Positions 1 through 10,691 of a DNA stretch of 64,000 bases are shown piece after piece (the stretch's first letter is position 1; each line of letters opens with the position of its first letter). The position numbers and the translations under genes were made by a program. The notes beneath the pieces were generated by a model. The model was given only the letters and a program-made list of their open reading frames with translations. It did no database searches and was not told where the DNA came from. Source of the stretch: Pseudomonadota bacterium (GTDB lineage: Bacteria; Bdellovibrionota; FAC87; UBA2466); assembly GCA_009927165.1 (NCBI GenBank), contig RFNO01000108.1, forward strand, positions 1-64,000. The letters run 5' to 3'.

Positions 1-209
1 GATTATTAAGATCAAACAATGCTTTGTCATCCCTGCAATAAAACGCTCGAACGATACTTCTTTAGAGGTAAACACTTTTGGTGGACCAACTTGGATAAGT
101 AGTCTTTTTATCCAGGTGGGGTTTTTACATCTAATTTCGAACGGGTATTTCACACCTGTCACCTTTGGGGGGGGGCTGCTTTTGGCATTTTTGCCTGGGT
201 GGCTGATAG

Positions 210-878
210 CTATCTGGACTCCTGAGTCTCCGGACAGAAAAATAAGATGGTTCTAGTTCCAAAAGTCTCCAGGTTTCCAAAACCAAATTGCTTTCTTATC
301 CATTCAAGAGTCTTTTTAGAATAAGCACAAATATGAGTGGGGTCTTTTAGATAGTACCAACTTTGGATATCCGTTTCGTCGTCGTAGAGAAGAGTCATTA
401 GTCCCAAAATTCCCCCAGGCTTCAGCAATTGTCTAAGGAGAAGAAACTCTCTTTGGGGATTCGAGAAATGCTCTACCACTTCTGAAGCAGCGACAAAATC
501 GTAAAGATGATCCAAAGTGGAAGCATCCGGCCAGAAAAATGGGTCGTAGACATTCATTTCAAACCCATTTTCTCGAAATAATGAAGCAAGGATCGGTCCT
601 GTGCCAGCACCGAAATCAAGACCAAGACTTCCGGGAGTTATTTGTTTTGAGATCGCATTCACCAACGGTTGAACAAACTCTCGGTATTTTGGATCCGTTA
701 CATCATTTTCATGAGTTTCGTACCTGGCTTTTTCCTCTTCGGGTGAGAGTTTTTGGGAAGGGTCTAAATAAATCAGTTCGCAATTAGGGCACTTGAAAAA
801 GGACCGACCCGTTTTTGTAATTAATGAATGTGCATTAGGGTCTTCACAGAGCAGACATTGTGGCTTTAACGACCTCAT
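210..878 (-). CDS. class I SAM-dependent methyltransferase with N-terminal Cys-rich zinc-binding motif
   Basis: CLLC...CPNC N-terminus, then GLDFGAGTGPIL SAM motif and VVEHFSNP. Confidence 0.8.
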   Translation of the reverse strand: MRSLKPQCLLCEDPNAHSLITKTGRSFFKCPNCELIYLDPSQKLSPEEEKARYETHENDVTDPKYREFVQPLVNAISKQITPGSLGLDFGAGTGPILASLFRENGFEMNVYDPFFWPDASTLDHLYDFVAASEVVEHFSNPQREFLLLRQLLKPGGILGLMTLLYDDETDIQSWYYLKDPTHICAYSKKTLEWIRKQFGFGNLETFGTRTILFFCPETQESR

Positions 879-1081
879 CCCAATTGCACGGCAGTAGAAT
901 CAAAGCTGATAATCTCATTTCCATCAGCTTCGTATTGGACTTGGATAGGTCGACAGCAAACTTCACAATCCTCAATATACTGTTGAGTTCCCTCGATACA
1001 GGTTTCTAGAACCATTGATATGGTTTGGAAACAATAAGGACAAGTAAAAAATTGTTCCTGTCCCATCCTGTCACCTTTCAC
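875..1081 (-). CDS. CPXCG-motif cysteine-rich small protein
   Basis: 68 aa, CPYC...CEVCCRPIQV pattern; 4-nt overlap with the methyltransferase ORF. Confidence 0.7.
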   Translation of the reverse strand: MKGDRMGQEQFFTCPYCFQTISMVLETCIEGTQQYIEDCEVCCRPIQVQYEADGNEIISFDSTAVQLG

Positions 1082-1084
1082 TCA

Positions 1085-1729
1085 TTAATGAGACTGATAA
1101 TCAGCTCCAGCCTTAACTGACATTCCTTCGTATTTTCCGCTGACGTCAATTTGAACTGCGCTCAGCACGGGAACCCCGGGGTAAACATGCATCAAGACTT
1201 TCATGTCCTCGATATCGGCTTTTGTTTCTGCACGAACAATCGCTGCTAAGAAGCTAGCTAAATCTGAGTGCAACGTCATGTTTTTAGAGTCTCTGATATC
1301 GTAGAGAAAAATAATATCAGTATGTGCGTATATTTTCCCTTCGAGCGTTTTTACATCTTCGTATCCCTTGTGGATTGCTTTGAAATTTTCAGACTCATAC
1401 TTTCCTTCTTTTCTCAGTTTCTCCAAAAATTCCGGAGTGAAATAGGCCTGGTCTAAAAGAGCGTTCTCTACGCCTTTTTGCTCACCTACCATGGCTACAT
1501 TAAATTTATAATCTAAAGCTACTTCCATGGCGGGTCCGCCTTCAGCATTTGGGTGGTAGTGAGTAATAGTAGCAAGGAAAGTTCCATCTTTGAGCATTGA
1601 AGTCGTTCGTTTGGGATTTTTGTCTAGCTTATAATTAGCTTTCTGCCCAATAAGGTCTTCTGGACCTTTTTCTAGTGCCCAAATCATGGTGGTGAAAACA
1701 ACCGTAAAAGCAATAAGCGCCTGCTTCAT
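1085..1729 (-). CDS. hypothetical exported protein
   Basis: ORF with signal-peptide-like N-terminus MKQALIAFTVVFTTMIWA. Confidence 0.55.
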   Translation of the reverse strand: MKQALIAFTVVFTTMIWALEKGPEDLIGQKANYKLDKNPKRTTSMLKDGTFLATITHYHPNAEGGPAMEVALDYKFNVAMVGEQKGVENALLDQAYFTPEFLEKLRKEGKYESENFKAIHKGYEDVKTLEGKIYAHTDIIFLYDIRDSKNMTLHSDLASFLAAIVRAETKADIEDMKVLMHVYPGVPVLSAVQIDVSGKYEGMSVKAGADYQSH

Positions 1730-1815
1730 AAAGTCTCCTTTTGAAGTGTTCCTTTGTTCTAAGAGAATCTTAATTTTACCTTTGTTTTTGGACTTTTCCT
1801 AAATTTGATTTTAAA

Positions 1816-2661
1816 GTGACGAACTCAACCATGGTTGCGCAAAAACAGATAAACCATCGCACTCGACCCATTTTGAAATGGGCTGGTGGAAAAAGTAGTC
1901 TACTCCCCCAATTAGTTCGATACTTTCCTGATCATTTTGAACGCTATTTGGAGCCTTTTTTCGGTGGGGGTGCTGTATTTTTTGTGATTCCCGAAGGCAC
2001 CCGCTCAATCGTGAACGATGTTAATCCCGAAATTACTAATTTCTATGAAGTTGTACGAGATACCCCTGAACAACTTATGAAAGCGCTGGATATGATGGGT
2101 AAACAGTACAGCGAGGAATTTTACTATGAAGTTAGGTTAACGAATCCACGTTCTCGAATTCAAAAAGCTGCACGTACTCTTTTTCTAAATAAGACCTGCT
2201 TTAATGGACTTTATCGTTTGAATTCAAAAGGCCAATTCAATGTGCCCTTTGGTAAACGGGATTCTCTTCCTAAACTCTACGATGAGAGGAACCTTCTCGA
2301 TGTTTCCAGAAAACTTAAGGCAACTACTATCCGGAATTCTGATTTTGAAAAAGTAATCAATGAAGCCAGGGCTGGCGATTTTGTGTACTGCGATCCTCCC
2401 TATGAGCCACTCTCAGCAAGTTCCTCTTTTAATGCATACACGGGACGTGTGTTTACAAAACAGGATCAAATTCGACTTTTTGAGGCTTGTAATCGAGCTG
2501 CTAAGAGAGGTGCGAAAGTTGCCATTTCGAATTCATCTTCCCCTTTCGTGAAAAAGCTTTTTCAGGATTGGGATATCGTTTCTATTTCATCTCGCAGGTC
2601 CATTAACTCTAATGGAAATCGTCGGGGAGTTATTCAAGAGATCTTAGCTAAGTCTTATTAA
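1816..2661 (+). CDS. dam: DNA adenine methylase (Dam family, N6-adenine)
   Basis: ILKWAGGKSSLLPQL, FFGGGAVFF, FVYCDPPYEP motifs; start may be ATG 1831. Confidence 0.88.
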   Translation: MTNSTMVAQKQINHRTRPILKWAGGKSSLLPQLVRYFPDHFERYLEPFFGGGAVFFVIPEGTRSIVNDVNPEITNFYEVVRDTPEQLMKALDMMGKQYSEEFYYEVRLTNPRSRIQKAARTLFLNKTCFNGLYRLNSKGQFNVPFGKRDSLPKLYDERNLLDVSRKLKATTIRNSDFEKVINEARAGDFVYCDPPYEPLSASSSFNAYTGRVFTKQDQIRLFEACNRAAKRGAKVAISNSSSPFVKKLFQDWDIVSISSRRSINSNGNRRGVIQEILAKSY

Positions 2662-2667
2662 AAAAGG

Positions 2668-2704
2668 ACAAGCGGGATTCTTAAAGTTAAGAAATCCCGC
2701 TTGT
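2668..2704 (+). terminator. hairpin terminator downstream of dam
   Basis: perfect 12-bp inverted repeat ACAAGCGGGATT...AATCCCGCTTGT followed by T-rich sequence. Confidence 0.75.
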
Positions 2705-2966
2705 GTTTCCGTTTTCTGTTATCTGGTTGAATTCTTAGATGCCGTTACCCAGATGCGAGTCCCTTATGCGTTAACAGAAATCTGGAAAATCAATGGGGCC
2801 ACTGCTGAGATGCCGTAACTAATATGGAGTGAGCAGCCCCAACCCTTAAAACTCAAAGAACGAACCTAATGAACATAGGATAATGTAATGTATGTTACTG
2901 TCAAAGAAAGAGTCTGACTCGTTGCGCAGAGCTATCGACTCACTACAGATTGACATTCGGGGATTT

Positions 2967-3434
2967 TTACCATCGGTGGTAAGCAGGATGGCCGGGTTTC
3001 ACCGCAACGAAAACACCTCGACAAGAAGCACACACTTTTCCATTGGCCAACAGCTCTGCTTGAGTGGTGACTGAGTCACCTTTGATTTCCAAGGCTCTGG
3101 CCTCCAGGCGTAAGGGTTGATTGCTCGGGGTTGGACGGTGCAGCTTCACTGAAAATTCCGAAGTTACAGTGCACGGCGGTGTACTTACTCCCTGAGAAAC
3201 CATCAAACTATAAGCTGCAGTCCAATTAGAGTGACAATCGAGCAGGGAACCGATGATTCCCCCATTCACAACACCGGAAAAGGCCTCATGCATGGTTTGG
3301 GCATGCCACTGGGCTACTACTTTGTCTCCTTCAACAAAGCTCTTCACGTGCAGACCGCTGGGATTAGCAGGCCCACACCCAAAGCAAGCATTTTGAGGAG
3401 CGTAAGTTTCTTGGAGAGATTTTATGACGGACAT
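2967..3434 (-). CDS. PaaI/hotdog-fold thioesterase
   Basis: NACFGCGPANPSGLHVKSF and NGGIIGSLLDCHSNWTA are typical of hotdog thioesterases. Confidence 0.75.
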   Translation of the reverse strand: MSVIKSLQETYAPQNACFGCGPANPSGLHVKSFVEGDKVVAQWHAQTMHEAFSGVVNGGIIGSLLDCHSNWTAAYSLMVSQGVSTPPCTVTSEFSVKLHRPTPSNQPLRLEARALEIKGDSVTTQAELLANGKVCASCRGVFVAVKPGHPAYHRW

Positions 3435-3441
3435 AAAAATG

Positions 3442-3515
3442 TGGGCGGTAAGAGATTCGAACTCCTGACCCCATGGTTCGAAGCCATGTGCTCTATCCAG
3501 CTGAGCTAACCGCCC
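3442..3515 (-). tRNA. tRNA-Arg(TCG)
   Basis: 74-nt cloverleaf: acceptor GGGCGGT/ACCGCCC, anticodon arm CATGG-CTTCGAA-CCATG, T-loop TTCGAAT; CCA not encoded. Confidence 0.93.
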
Positions 3516-3603
3516 CCTTTGAATTTAGGTCCTCACCCTTCCACAATTGAAGCCATTTGAAAAGTTGGAAATACCTCGATACAAGGTAATCCACAGATTT
3601 TTT

Positions 3604-4194
3604 ATGAAGTACCTTTTAGGCGCATTGGTGGGTTATCTCTTGGGAAGTTTTCCCACCGGAGTGGTTATTTCTCGTAGAAAATATGGGCTCGACGTTCGCG
3701 AAGTGGGCAGTGGCAACATTGGTGCTACTAACGTAAAGCGAATTTTCGGTTGGTATGCGGGACTTTTAACCTTTCTTATTGATTTAACAAAGGCATTGCT
3801 AGCATTGGGGGCAATGAGGCTTTTTTATCCTGACTCACCCTGGGTACTTACGGTAACCGGGATTTTTTCAGTTCTTGGCCATTGTTTCAGCTTCGTGCTG
3901 GGTTTTAAAGGGGGGAAGGGGGTAGCGACTGGCTTGGGCTGCATTCTCTTTGTAGAGCCTCTCTGTGCCTTTATTTCAGGTTCTGTTTATTTAATATTTC
4001 TGGGAATTTCCAAGATCAGCGCTGTGGGTTCTCTCACAGGTCTGATAGCGTGCTTGGTTTATCTGATTTGGGTTTGTCCTCCGAGTTCTGTTTCTGTGCT
4101 GATTGGGGCGTTATGTTTGATTATTCTTACCCGACATAAAGAGAATATTCTTCGGCTCAAAGAATCTTGGAAACAGCGTTCAAAAACCCGGTAA
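3604..4194 (+). CDS. plsY: glycerol-3-phosphate acyltransferase PlsY
   Basis: GSFPTGVV, GSGNIGATNVKR, GFKGGKGVATGLG; ORF opens at 3547 but MKYLLGALVGYLLGSFPTG at 3604 looks like the start. Confidence 0.9.
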   Translation: MKYLLGALVGYLLGSFPTGVVISRRKYGLDVREVGSGNIGATNVKRIFGWYAGLLTFLIDLTKALLALGAMRLFYPDSPWVLTVTGIFSVLGHCFSFVLGFKGGKGVATGLGCILFVEPLCAFISGSVYLIFLGISKISAVGSLTGLIACLVYLIWVCPPSSVSVLIGALCLIILTRHKENILRLKESWKQRSKTR

Positions 4195-4357
4195 AAAGAA
4201 AAATACAAAGAGCAAATCTTTGATGTGGCGAGTCCAATACTGGACCTCCCCTTTGGAATATGAAAACTTCAGCATTTTATCCCCACATTTTCTTCACTTT
4301 TTGACCCATTTTTCCGATGAGGGATTGAGTGCTTAATCGAGTAAAAAGGGGGGGATT

Positions 4358-5950
4358 GTGGCTTCTATTCTTTGGCTGATAAAAGGAACAAAAGAGCTTG
4401 AACCACGTTTTGCCTCATTTGCCGATAAGTTAAAAGTAGCTGGCTACCAAATAAGATTTCTTGGTATCCCCGAAGAAAATCACTCCTTTGATTGGTTGAA
4501 CCAAAATATTTCTCATGATGAGCGATTCTTGTTCTTCAGCGAACCCGAAATGGGCTGGCTTCGAAGAATGACCGACAACATGGGCCTATTATCGGCTTGT
4601 CCCTCTCGGGTTATTGCCTGGATTCACGAAACAATAACAGAACAGCAACTCGAGCTTTTGGATGCTTCCGGCATCGATGAAGTTTTTTGCGTGACCGAAA
4701 ATTCTGCTGCTGTCGCACCGAGATTACAGTTAAGAGCCTTTCGGAATTACCAGATATCCGAGTTGAAAAGAAATGTCCGAGAACTCCAAAAGAAAGATGC
4801 TCGTTCCGAAACGATACTGACTCAACGAGAAGAGTTCTTGAGTATTTGTGCACATGATCTGAGATCCCCCTTGGGTTTGATCCAATCTAGCTTGTCACTT
4901 GCTCTTTCAGATAAAAATCAGTTTTCCAGTCAACAAGTAGAGCTTTTAGAACGTTCGAAACGGCAAGCAGAACATGGAATACGATTGGTAAATGATCTGT
5001 TGGATGTCATGGCCTACGAACAAGGTTTGAAACCAGATTATCAGTTGGTAGACCTTGAGATTTTTTTACAGAATCTTTTTCAGGATTATGCATTTGTGGC
5101 CAAGCAAAAAGGAATTGAACTCAAATACGAAAATCCATTGGCAGGTTGGACGGTCTTGATTGATCCCGATCGAATCCACCAACTCTTACAAAATCTCTTG
5201 CAGAATGCCATTAAATTTACAGAGACAGGAAGAAAAATCTCCCTCAGTGTATTTTCATTTAAGGGCCGAAGAAAGCAAGATCCCCCATTTCCCATGGTGA
5301 TTGTCAGTGTGAGAGACGAGGGGCGCGGGATACCTGAAGAAGAAGTAAAAAAATTATTTAATCGCTTTAGCCAAATTAAAGATTACAGTCGAATGGAGGG
5401 TAGGGGCCTCGGCTTAACTGTTGCAAAACAGATTTCCAATCTCCATGATGGAAACTTATGGGTTAAAAGTGTCGAAGGGGAAGGCTCCACTTTCTTCGTG
5501 CTGTTCCCTCACGTGCTTAGCGAACCCAAGAAATTAGAAAAATGGAAATCGAGCCAAAATCGTCCCAAAGTTCTGATTGCCGAGCCGGACAAATCAAACC
5601 AGGAAGTTTTCTCAAATTTGATGGAACGTTGGGAATTTGAACCTGTTTTTGCTAAAAATGGAATTGAGTTGGTCACTTACGGTTATTTTCATCAGCCACA
5701 AGCAATTTTAGTCGGCGCAGAGCTCACCAAACTTACGGAGCATGAAGCAATACAAATGTTGAAAACCAACCCAAAAACCGAACGACTCCCAATATTCCTC
5801 TGCCGGCCCGCTGGATCCGTAACTTCTCCTGAAAAGAAGAAATTGCTGGTCGATGGAACTCTCAAGCTCCCTCTTGACCGAGCAAGCTTCCAAGTGGCCC
5901 TGGAAGCTTACCAGAGCAAAATGAAAAAATTCCGGAAAGTAGCGGCTTAA
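4358..5950 (+). CDS. sensor histidine kinase with C-terminal receiver-like domain
   Basis: H-box [18 protein letters not shown]-box [11 protein letters not shown]-boxes [10 protein letters not shown] / [12 protein letters not shown], then a C-terminal REC-like fold. Confidence 0.88.
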   Translation: MASILWLIKGTKELEPRFASFADKLKVAGYQIRFLGIPEENHSFDWLNQNISHDERFLFFSEPEMGWLRRMTDNMGLLSACPSRVIAWIHETITEQQLELLDASGIDEVFCVTENSAAVAPRLQLRAFRNYQISELKRNVRELQKKDARSETILTQREEFLSICAHDLRSPLGLIQSSLSLALSDKNQFSSQQVELLERSKRQAEHGIRLVNDLLDVMAYEQGLKPDYQLVDLEIFLQNLFQDYAFVAKQKGIELKYENPLAGWTVLIDPDRIHQLLQNLLQNAIKFTETGRKISLSVFSFKGRRKQDPPFPMVIVSVRDEGRGIPEEEVKKLFNRFSQIKDYSRMEGRGLGLTVAKQISNLHDGNLWVKSVEGEGSTFFVLFPHVLSEPKKLEKWKSSQNRPKVLIAEPDKSNQEVFSNLMERWEFEPVFAKNGIELVTYGYFHQPQAILVGAELTKLTEHEAIQMLKTNPKTERLPIFLCRPAGSVTSPEKKKLLVDGTLKLPLDRASFQVALEAYQSKMKKFRKVAA

Positions 5951-6348
5951 GCAAAAAAGTACTTCGTTTCTCTTTGAGCTGAAGTCACGCTATCGGAACC
6001 ATGAACGCTGTTAGCTTCGATACTATCAGCAAATAGCTTGCGGATTGTTCCTGGAGCAGCTTTTGCTGGATCAGTAGCTCCCATAATCTGGCGCCATTTT
6101 TCTACTGCTCCATCACCTTCCCAAACCAAAAGAACAACAGGTCCACTTGTCATGAAACCTACCAAGCTGTTGAAAAAAGGACGTTCTTTGTGTTCAGCGT
6201 AGAAGCCTGCAGCTTCTTCCTTTGTCAGGTGCTTCATTTTCATTTCAGCAATTCGAAGACCAGCTTCTTCGCCAATCGCCAAAATTTTCCCAATATGTTT
6301 TTTTGTTACTGAGTTAGGTTTAATGATCCCTAAAGTTCGTTCTGCCAT
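5947..6348 (-). CDS. ndk: nucleoside diphosphate kinase
   Basis: [41 protein letters not shown]. Confidence 0.96.
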   Translation of the reverse strand: MAERTLGIIKPNSVTKKHIGKILAIGEEAGLRIAEMKMKHLTKEEAAGFYAEHKERPFFNSLVGFMTSGPVVLLVWEGDGAVEKWRQIMGATDPAKAAPGTIRKLFADSIEANSVHGSDSVTSAQRETKYFFA

Positions 6349-6357
6349 GTTTACTCC

Positions 6358-7233
6358 TTATTTAGCTTTCAAAGCCTTTTCCATTGTTTCGCCCAAACTA
6401 GCCGGACTCAAACTGATATGGACTCCCGCTTTTTCAAGAGCCGCAATTTTGTCAGCTGCTTTTCCGCTACCTCCACTGATAATAGCTCCGGCATGGCCCA
6501 TTCTTTTTCCTGGGGGTGCTGTTTGCCCCCCAATGAAGCCAACGACAGGCTTCTTCATATGGCCTTTAATCCACTCTGCCGCAGTTTCCTCAGCGGTTCC
6601 GCCAATTTCACCAATCATGATGACAGCTTCGGTTTGAGGATCCTCGTTAAATTTCTTGAGAACTTCCAGAAAAGATTCTCCTTGAACAGGATCTCCACCA
6701 ATCCCCACGCAAGTCGATTGACCGATACCTCTTTGGGTCAATTGATGGACTGCCTCGTAAGTGAGGGTTCCACTTCTTGAAACAACCCCTACTTTTCCGG
6801 GCTTGTGAATGTATCCGGGCATGATTCCAATTTTGCACTGCCCGGGAGTGATCACCCCGGGACAGTTGGGTCCAATCAAAACACTTTTAGATGTTTTGAG
6901 ATACTGCTTCACTCCAACCATGTCGAGCGGTGGAATTCCTTCGGTGATACATATAATCGTTTCAATCCCTGCGTCAGCCGCTTCAAGAATAGCGTCTGCA
7001 GCAAAAGGAGCAGGAACATAAATCATGGTGGCATTAGCTTTGGTTTTAAGAACAGCATCAGCAACCGAATTAAAAACCGGGATACCCTCAAAATTCTCTC
7101 CACCTTTGCCTGGGGTAACTCCACCAACCACATTGGTTCCGTAATCCTTGCAAGCTTTAGTGTGGAATGCTCCTGCTTGGCCGGTGATTCCTTGAACAAT
7201 AAGACGAGTATTTTTATCTACATAAATAGCCAT
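6358..7233 (-). CDS. sucD: succinyl-CoA ligase subunit alpha
   Basis: [51 protein letters not shown]. Confidence 0.97.
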   Translation of the reverse strand: MAIYVDKNTRLIVQGITGQAGAFHTKACKDYGTNVVGGVTPGKGGENFEGIPVFNSVADAVLKTKANATMIYVPAPFAADAILEAADAGIETIICITEGIPPLDMVGVKQYLKTSKSVLIGPNCPGVITPGQCKIGIMPGYIHKPGKVGVVSRSGTLTYEAVHQLTQRGIGQSTCVGIGGDPVQGESFLEVLKKFNEDPQTEAVIMIGEIGGTAEETAAEWIKGHMKKPVVGFIGGQTAPPGKRMGHAGAIISGGSGKAADKIAALEKAGVHISLSPASLGETMEKALKAK

Positions 7234-8402
7234 TAGTGAGCCTCCACAGCTGCCACTGCTTTCTGGGCAGCTTCTTTCATTCCAGTTGCAGTGATAATTT
7301 TCAATCCTGACTCTTCCAGCAACTTCTTTCCCATTTCGACGTTAGTGCCTTCAAGTCGAACGACCAAAGGAACACTGAGTTTTAATTCCCTCGCAGCTCC
7401 CATGATTCCCTTGGCAATCACGTCACACTTCATGATTCCGCCAAAAATATTGACTAGGATTGCTTTTACTTTTGAGTCTTGAAGGATGATTTTGAATGCT
7501 TCTTTTACCTTTTCTTCTGTTGCACCACCACCGACATCCAAAAAGTTTGCGGGATTACCACCTTCTAGTTTTATGATGTCCATAGTAGCCATAGCGAGGC
7601 CAGCACCATTCACCATGCAACCAATGTTCCCATCAAGTGCAATATAACTCAGGTCAAATTTCTTTGCTGCGGTCTCACTGGGATCTTCTTCGTTCAAGTC
7701 CCGCAGCTCTTGAAAACTAGGATGACGGAACAAACCGTTTTCATCTAAATCCAACTTGGCATCAAGTGCACAAAGGTTTCCGTCTTTGCTTTGAATAAGG
7801 GGATTCACTTCAGCTAATGTGCAATCATTTTCTAAATAAAGCTTAACAAGCTTTTTCAGAATATCTTGACATTGTTTAAAAGCATTTCCAGTAAAACCCA
7901 TTTTAAAAGCTAAATTACGAGCCTGAAAATCTCTTAAACCAACGGTGGGGTGAACCCATTCCTTGTAAATGCGATCGGGAGTAGTGGCAGCTACGTGTTC
8001 GATATCCATACCCCCCTCCGGACTGACCATAATACACAGCTTGGAAACGGCTCGATCGAGAGTGATCGCCACATAATATTCTTTTGCGATTTGAGCGCCG
8101 TCTTCAATCAAAAGGCGCTTCACGGTTTTGCCTTCTGGGCCAGTTTGAACCGTTACCAAATTCATTCCTAAAATGTCTTGGGAATAAGTCTTAACTTCTT
8201 CCATAGTCTTAGCAACTTTTACTCCGCCGCCTTTTCCACGACCCCCAGCATGAATTTGTGCTTTCACCACCCAGGGACCTTTGTCTGAAAGTCCCTTAGC
8301 CACAGAAAGCGCTTCTTCTACCGTAAAAGCGGGTTTTCCATTGGGAACTGGGATTTGATACTTTCGAAAAAGCTCTTTCGCTTGGTACTCATGGATTTTC
8401 AT
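7233..8402 (-). CDS. sucC: succinyl-CoA ligase subunit beta
   Basis: [44 protein letters not shown]. Confidence 0.97.
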   Translation of the reverse strand: MKIHEYQAKELFRKYQIPVPNGKPAFTVEEALSVAKGLSDKGPWVVKAQIHAGGRGKGGGVKVAKTMEEVKTYSQDILGMNLVTVQTGPEGKTVKRLLIEDGAQIAKEYYVAITLDRAVSKLCIMVSPEGGMDIEHVAATTPDRIYKEWVHPTVGLRDFQARNLAFKMGFTGNAFKQCQDILKKLVKLYLENDCTLAEVNPLIQSKDGNLCALDAKLDLDENGLFRHPSFQELRDLNEEDPSETAAKKFDLSYIALDGNIGCMVNGAGLAMATMDIIKLEGGNPANFLDVGGGATEEKVKEAFKIILQDSKVKAILVNIFGGIMKCDVIAKGIMGAARELKLSVPLVVRLEGTNVEMGKKLLEESGLKIITATGMKEAAQKAVAAVEAH

Positions 8403-9340
8403 TAAACTTTCCCTTCTAAGACATTCATTAGTCCTTGGACAGATTCAGCTGACTTCTTGAGATTGTTTTTTTCAGTATCATTGAGATCCAATTCAATAAC
8501 TTTTTCCATTCCGTTAGCACCCAGTTTTGCTAGCACTCCTACAAAAAGGTTTTTAAGACCGTATTCCCCTTCGAGCCATACCGCACAGGGAAGAACTCGT
8601 TTCTTATCCTTGATAATGGCTTCTACCATTTGAACGGTAGCAGCAGAGGGGGCGTAATAGGCTGAACCTGTTTTCAAATAATTTACAATCTCAGCGCCGC
8701 CGTTTTTTGTTCTTTCAACGATAGCCGAAATTTTTTCCGGGCTCAGGAACTTCTCGAGTGGAACACCAGAAATAGAACAGTACCGAGTCATGGGAACCAT
8801 TGTGTCACCATGACCCCCGTAAACAAAACCATGAACATCTTCCACACTCACTCCCGCTGCTTCGGCGACAAAAGTGCAAAACCGAGCCGAATCCAGGACA
8901 CCCGCCATTCCAATTACTCGGTTTCGTGGAAAACCAGATACTTTTTTGGCAACGTAAGCCATCGCATCTAGCGGATTGGAAACGACGACCAAAATACCGT
9001 TCGGGGAATATTTACAAACTTGTTGAGTGACCTGAGTAACGATATTGGCATTTGTCTTAAGGAGGTCATCACGCGACATTCCGGGTTTTCGAGGCAGTCC
9101 AGCTGTGATCACAACGACATCAGAGTTTTCAGTGGGAGCATAATCATTACTTCCAGTGACCCTAACATCAAAATCCTCTACCGGTCCTGCTTGCATTAGG
9201 TCTAAAGCTTTTCCCTGGGGAATACCTTCGGCAACATCAACGAGAACCACATCCGCTAATTCTTTAGCAGCAATCCAATGAGCTGCGGTTGCTCCCACAT
9301 TCCCTGCTCCCACAATGGAAACTTTTGGTCGTCTTAACAT
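8402..9340 (-). CDS. mdh: malate dehydrogenase
   Basis: [40 protein letters not shown]. Confidence 0.95.
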   Translation of the reverse strand: MLRRPKVSIVGAGNVGATAAHWIAAKELADVVLVDVAEGIPQGKALDLMQAGPVEDFDVRVTGSNDYAPTENSDVVVITAGLPRKPGMSRDDLLKTNANIVTQVTQQVCKYSPNGILVVVSNPLDAMAYVAKKVSGFPRNRVIGMAGVLDSARFCTFVAEAAGVSVEDVHGFVYGGHGDTMVPMTRYCSISGVPLEKFLSPEKISAIVERTKNGGAEIVNYLKTGSAYYAPSAATVQMVEAIIKDKKRVLPCAVWLEGEYGLKNLFVGVLAKLGANGMEKVIELDLNDTEKNNLKKSAESVQGLMNVLEGKV

Positions 9341-9354
9341 GGCCAGCCTTCTTT

Positions 9355-10581
9355 CTATTTAAGGTTAGAAATGATTGCGTCTGCAAATTCCGAGCATTTT
9401 ACTTCTTTTGCACCCTGCATAAGGCGCGCAAAATCGTAAGTTACTACTTTTTGAGTAATCGTTTTTTCCATGGCCTTAGTGATACTCTCGGCTGCTTTAT
9501 CCCAACCTAAGTATTCAAGCATCATCACACCACTCAGAATGACACTTCCAGGATTTACTTTATCGAGGCCAGCATACTTAGGAGCTGTGCCGTGAGTGGC
9601 TTCAAAGACTGCAGCTCGGTCGCCCACATTAGCTCCGGGAGCAATTCCTAACCCGCCCACCTGTGCTGCGAGTAGGTCGCTGAGGTAATCTCCGTTCAGA
9701 TTGGGAGTGGCCAGAACAGAATATTCGTCAGGTCGAAGAAGAGCTTGCTGGAACATGTTATCGGCAATTCTATCTTTCACTAAAAGTTTTCCAGCCGGGA
9801 CTTTTCCCTGGAAGTCTTTGTAAACTTCATCTTCCGTGATGGTTTCTTTACCGAATTCTTCCTTGCTCAGAGCGTAACCCCACTCCTTGAAAGCTCCTTC
9901 AGTAAACTTCATGATGTTCCCCTTGTGGACCAACGTAACGCTCGAACGACCCTTTTTCAGGGCGTATTCCAATGACATCCGGACCAATCGTTTTGTTCCT
10001 TCAGGTGTGATGGGTTTAATTCCAATCCCTGCCGAGGCTTTGAGCTTGGTTCCCATTTGAGAATTTAAAAAATCGATTACTTTTTTGGCTTCAGGAGTAC
10101 CGCTTTTCCATTCGATGCCCGAGTACACGTCTTCTGTATTTTCTCGAAAAATAACCATATCCACTTTTTCTGGTTCCCGAACCGGGCTGGGCACTCCGTT
10201 GAAATAACGGACCGGTCGAATACATGCGTAGAGGTCCAAAAGCTGCCTTAACGCAACGTTTAACGAGCGGATTCCGCCCCCCACGGGTGTCGTCAAAGGC
10301 CCTTTAATCGCAACAGAATAAGTCTTAATGGTTTCCAGTGTTTCTTCGGGCAACCAATTTCCGGTGTTTTTAAAAGCTTTTTCTCCGGCTAAAATTTCCT
10401 TCCAGACGATTTTCTTTTGACCCGAAAAAGTGTTCTGGACCGCGGCGTCAAAGACTTTCTGAGAAGCTTTCCAGATGTCGGGTCCCGTTCCATCTCCTTC
10501 AATAAACGGAATAATCGGGTGATCAGGAACTTGAATTTTGTTATTGCCACTAAAAGTGATTTGTTCGCCGGTTTGACTCAT
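9355..10581 (-). CDS. icd: isocitrate dehydrogenase (NADP-type)
   Basis: [56 protein letters not shown]. Confidence 0.96.
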   Translation of the reverse strand: MSQTGEQITFSGNNKIQVPDHPIIPFIEGDGTGPDIWKASQKVFDAAVQNTFSGQKKIVWKEILAGEKAFKNTGNWLPEETLETIKTYSVAIKGPLTTPVGGGIRSLNVALRQLLDLYACIRPVRYFNGVPSPVREPEKVDMVIFRENTEDVYSGIEWKSGTPEAKKVIDFLNSQMGTKLKASAGIGIKPITPEGTKRLVRMSLEYALKKGRSSVTLVHKGNIMKFTEGAFKEWGYALSKEEFGKETITEDEVYKDFQGKVPAGKLLVKDRIADNMFQQALLRPDEYSVLATPNLNGDYLSDLLAAQVGGLGIAPGANVGDRAAVFEATHGTAPKYAGLDKVNPGSVILSGVMMLEYLGWDKAAESITKAMEKTITQKVVTYDFARLMQGAKEVKCSEFADAIISNLK

Positions 10582-10629
10582 AGAGAATTCCTTGAAAAGC
10601 AGTAAAATAATTACAAATTACGGTCTCGG

Positions 10630-10658
10630 AGTTTAGTGATCGACAGTGGGGGTGTCAA
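10630..10658 (-). promoter_or_regulatory. sigma70-like promoter upstream of icd operon
   Basis: minus strand TTGACA - 17 nt - TAAACT about 50 nt upstream of the icd start. Confidence 0.6.
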
Positions 10659-10691
10659 TTGCTGCCAATGCTTTGTCGAGAAAGGAAACGT

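Noticed and set aside
2892-3074. 60-aa ORF downstream of dam
   Set aside because: Short, overlaps the thioesterase gene antisense, no motif; region treated as non-coding
6805-7236. 143-aa plus-strand ORF across sucD
   Set aside because: Antisense to a confidently identified gene, no motif
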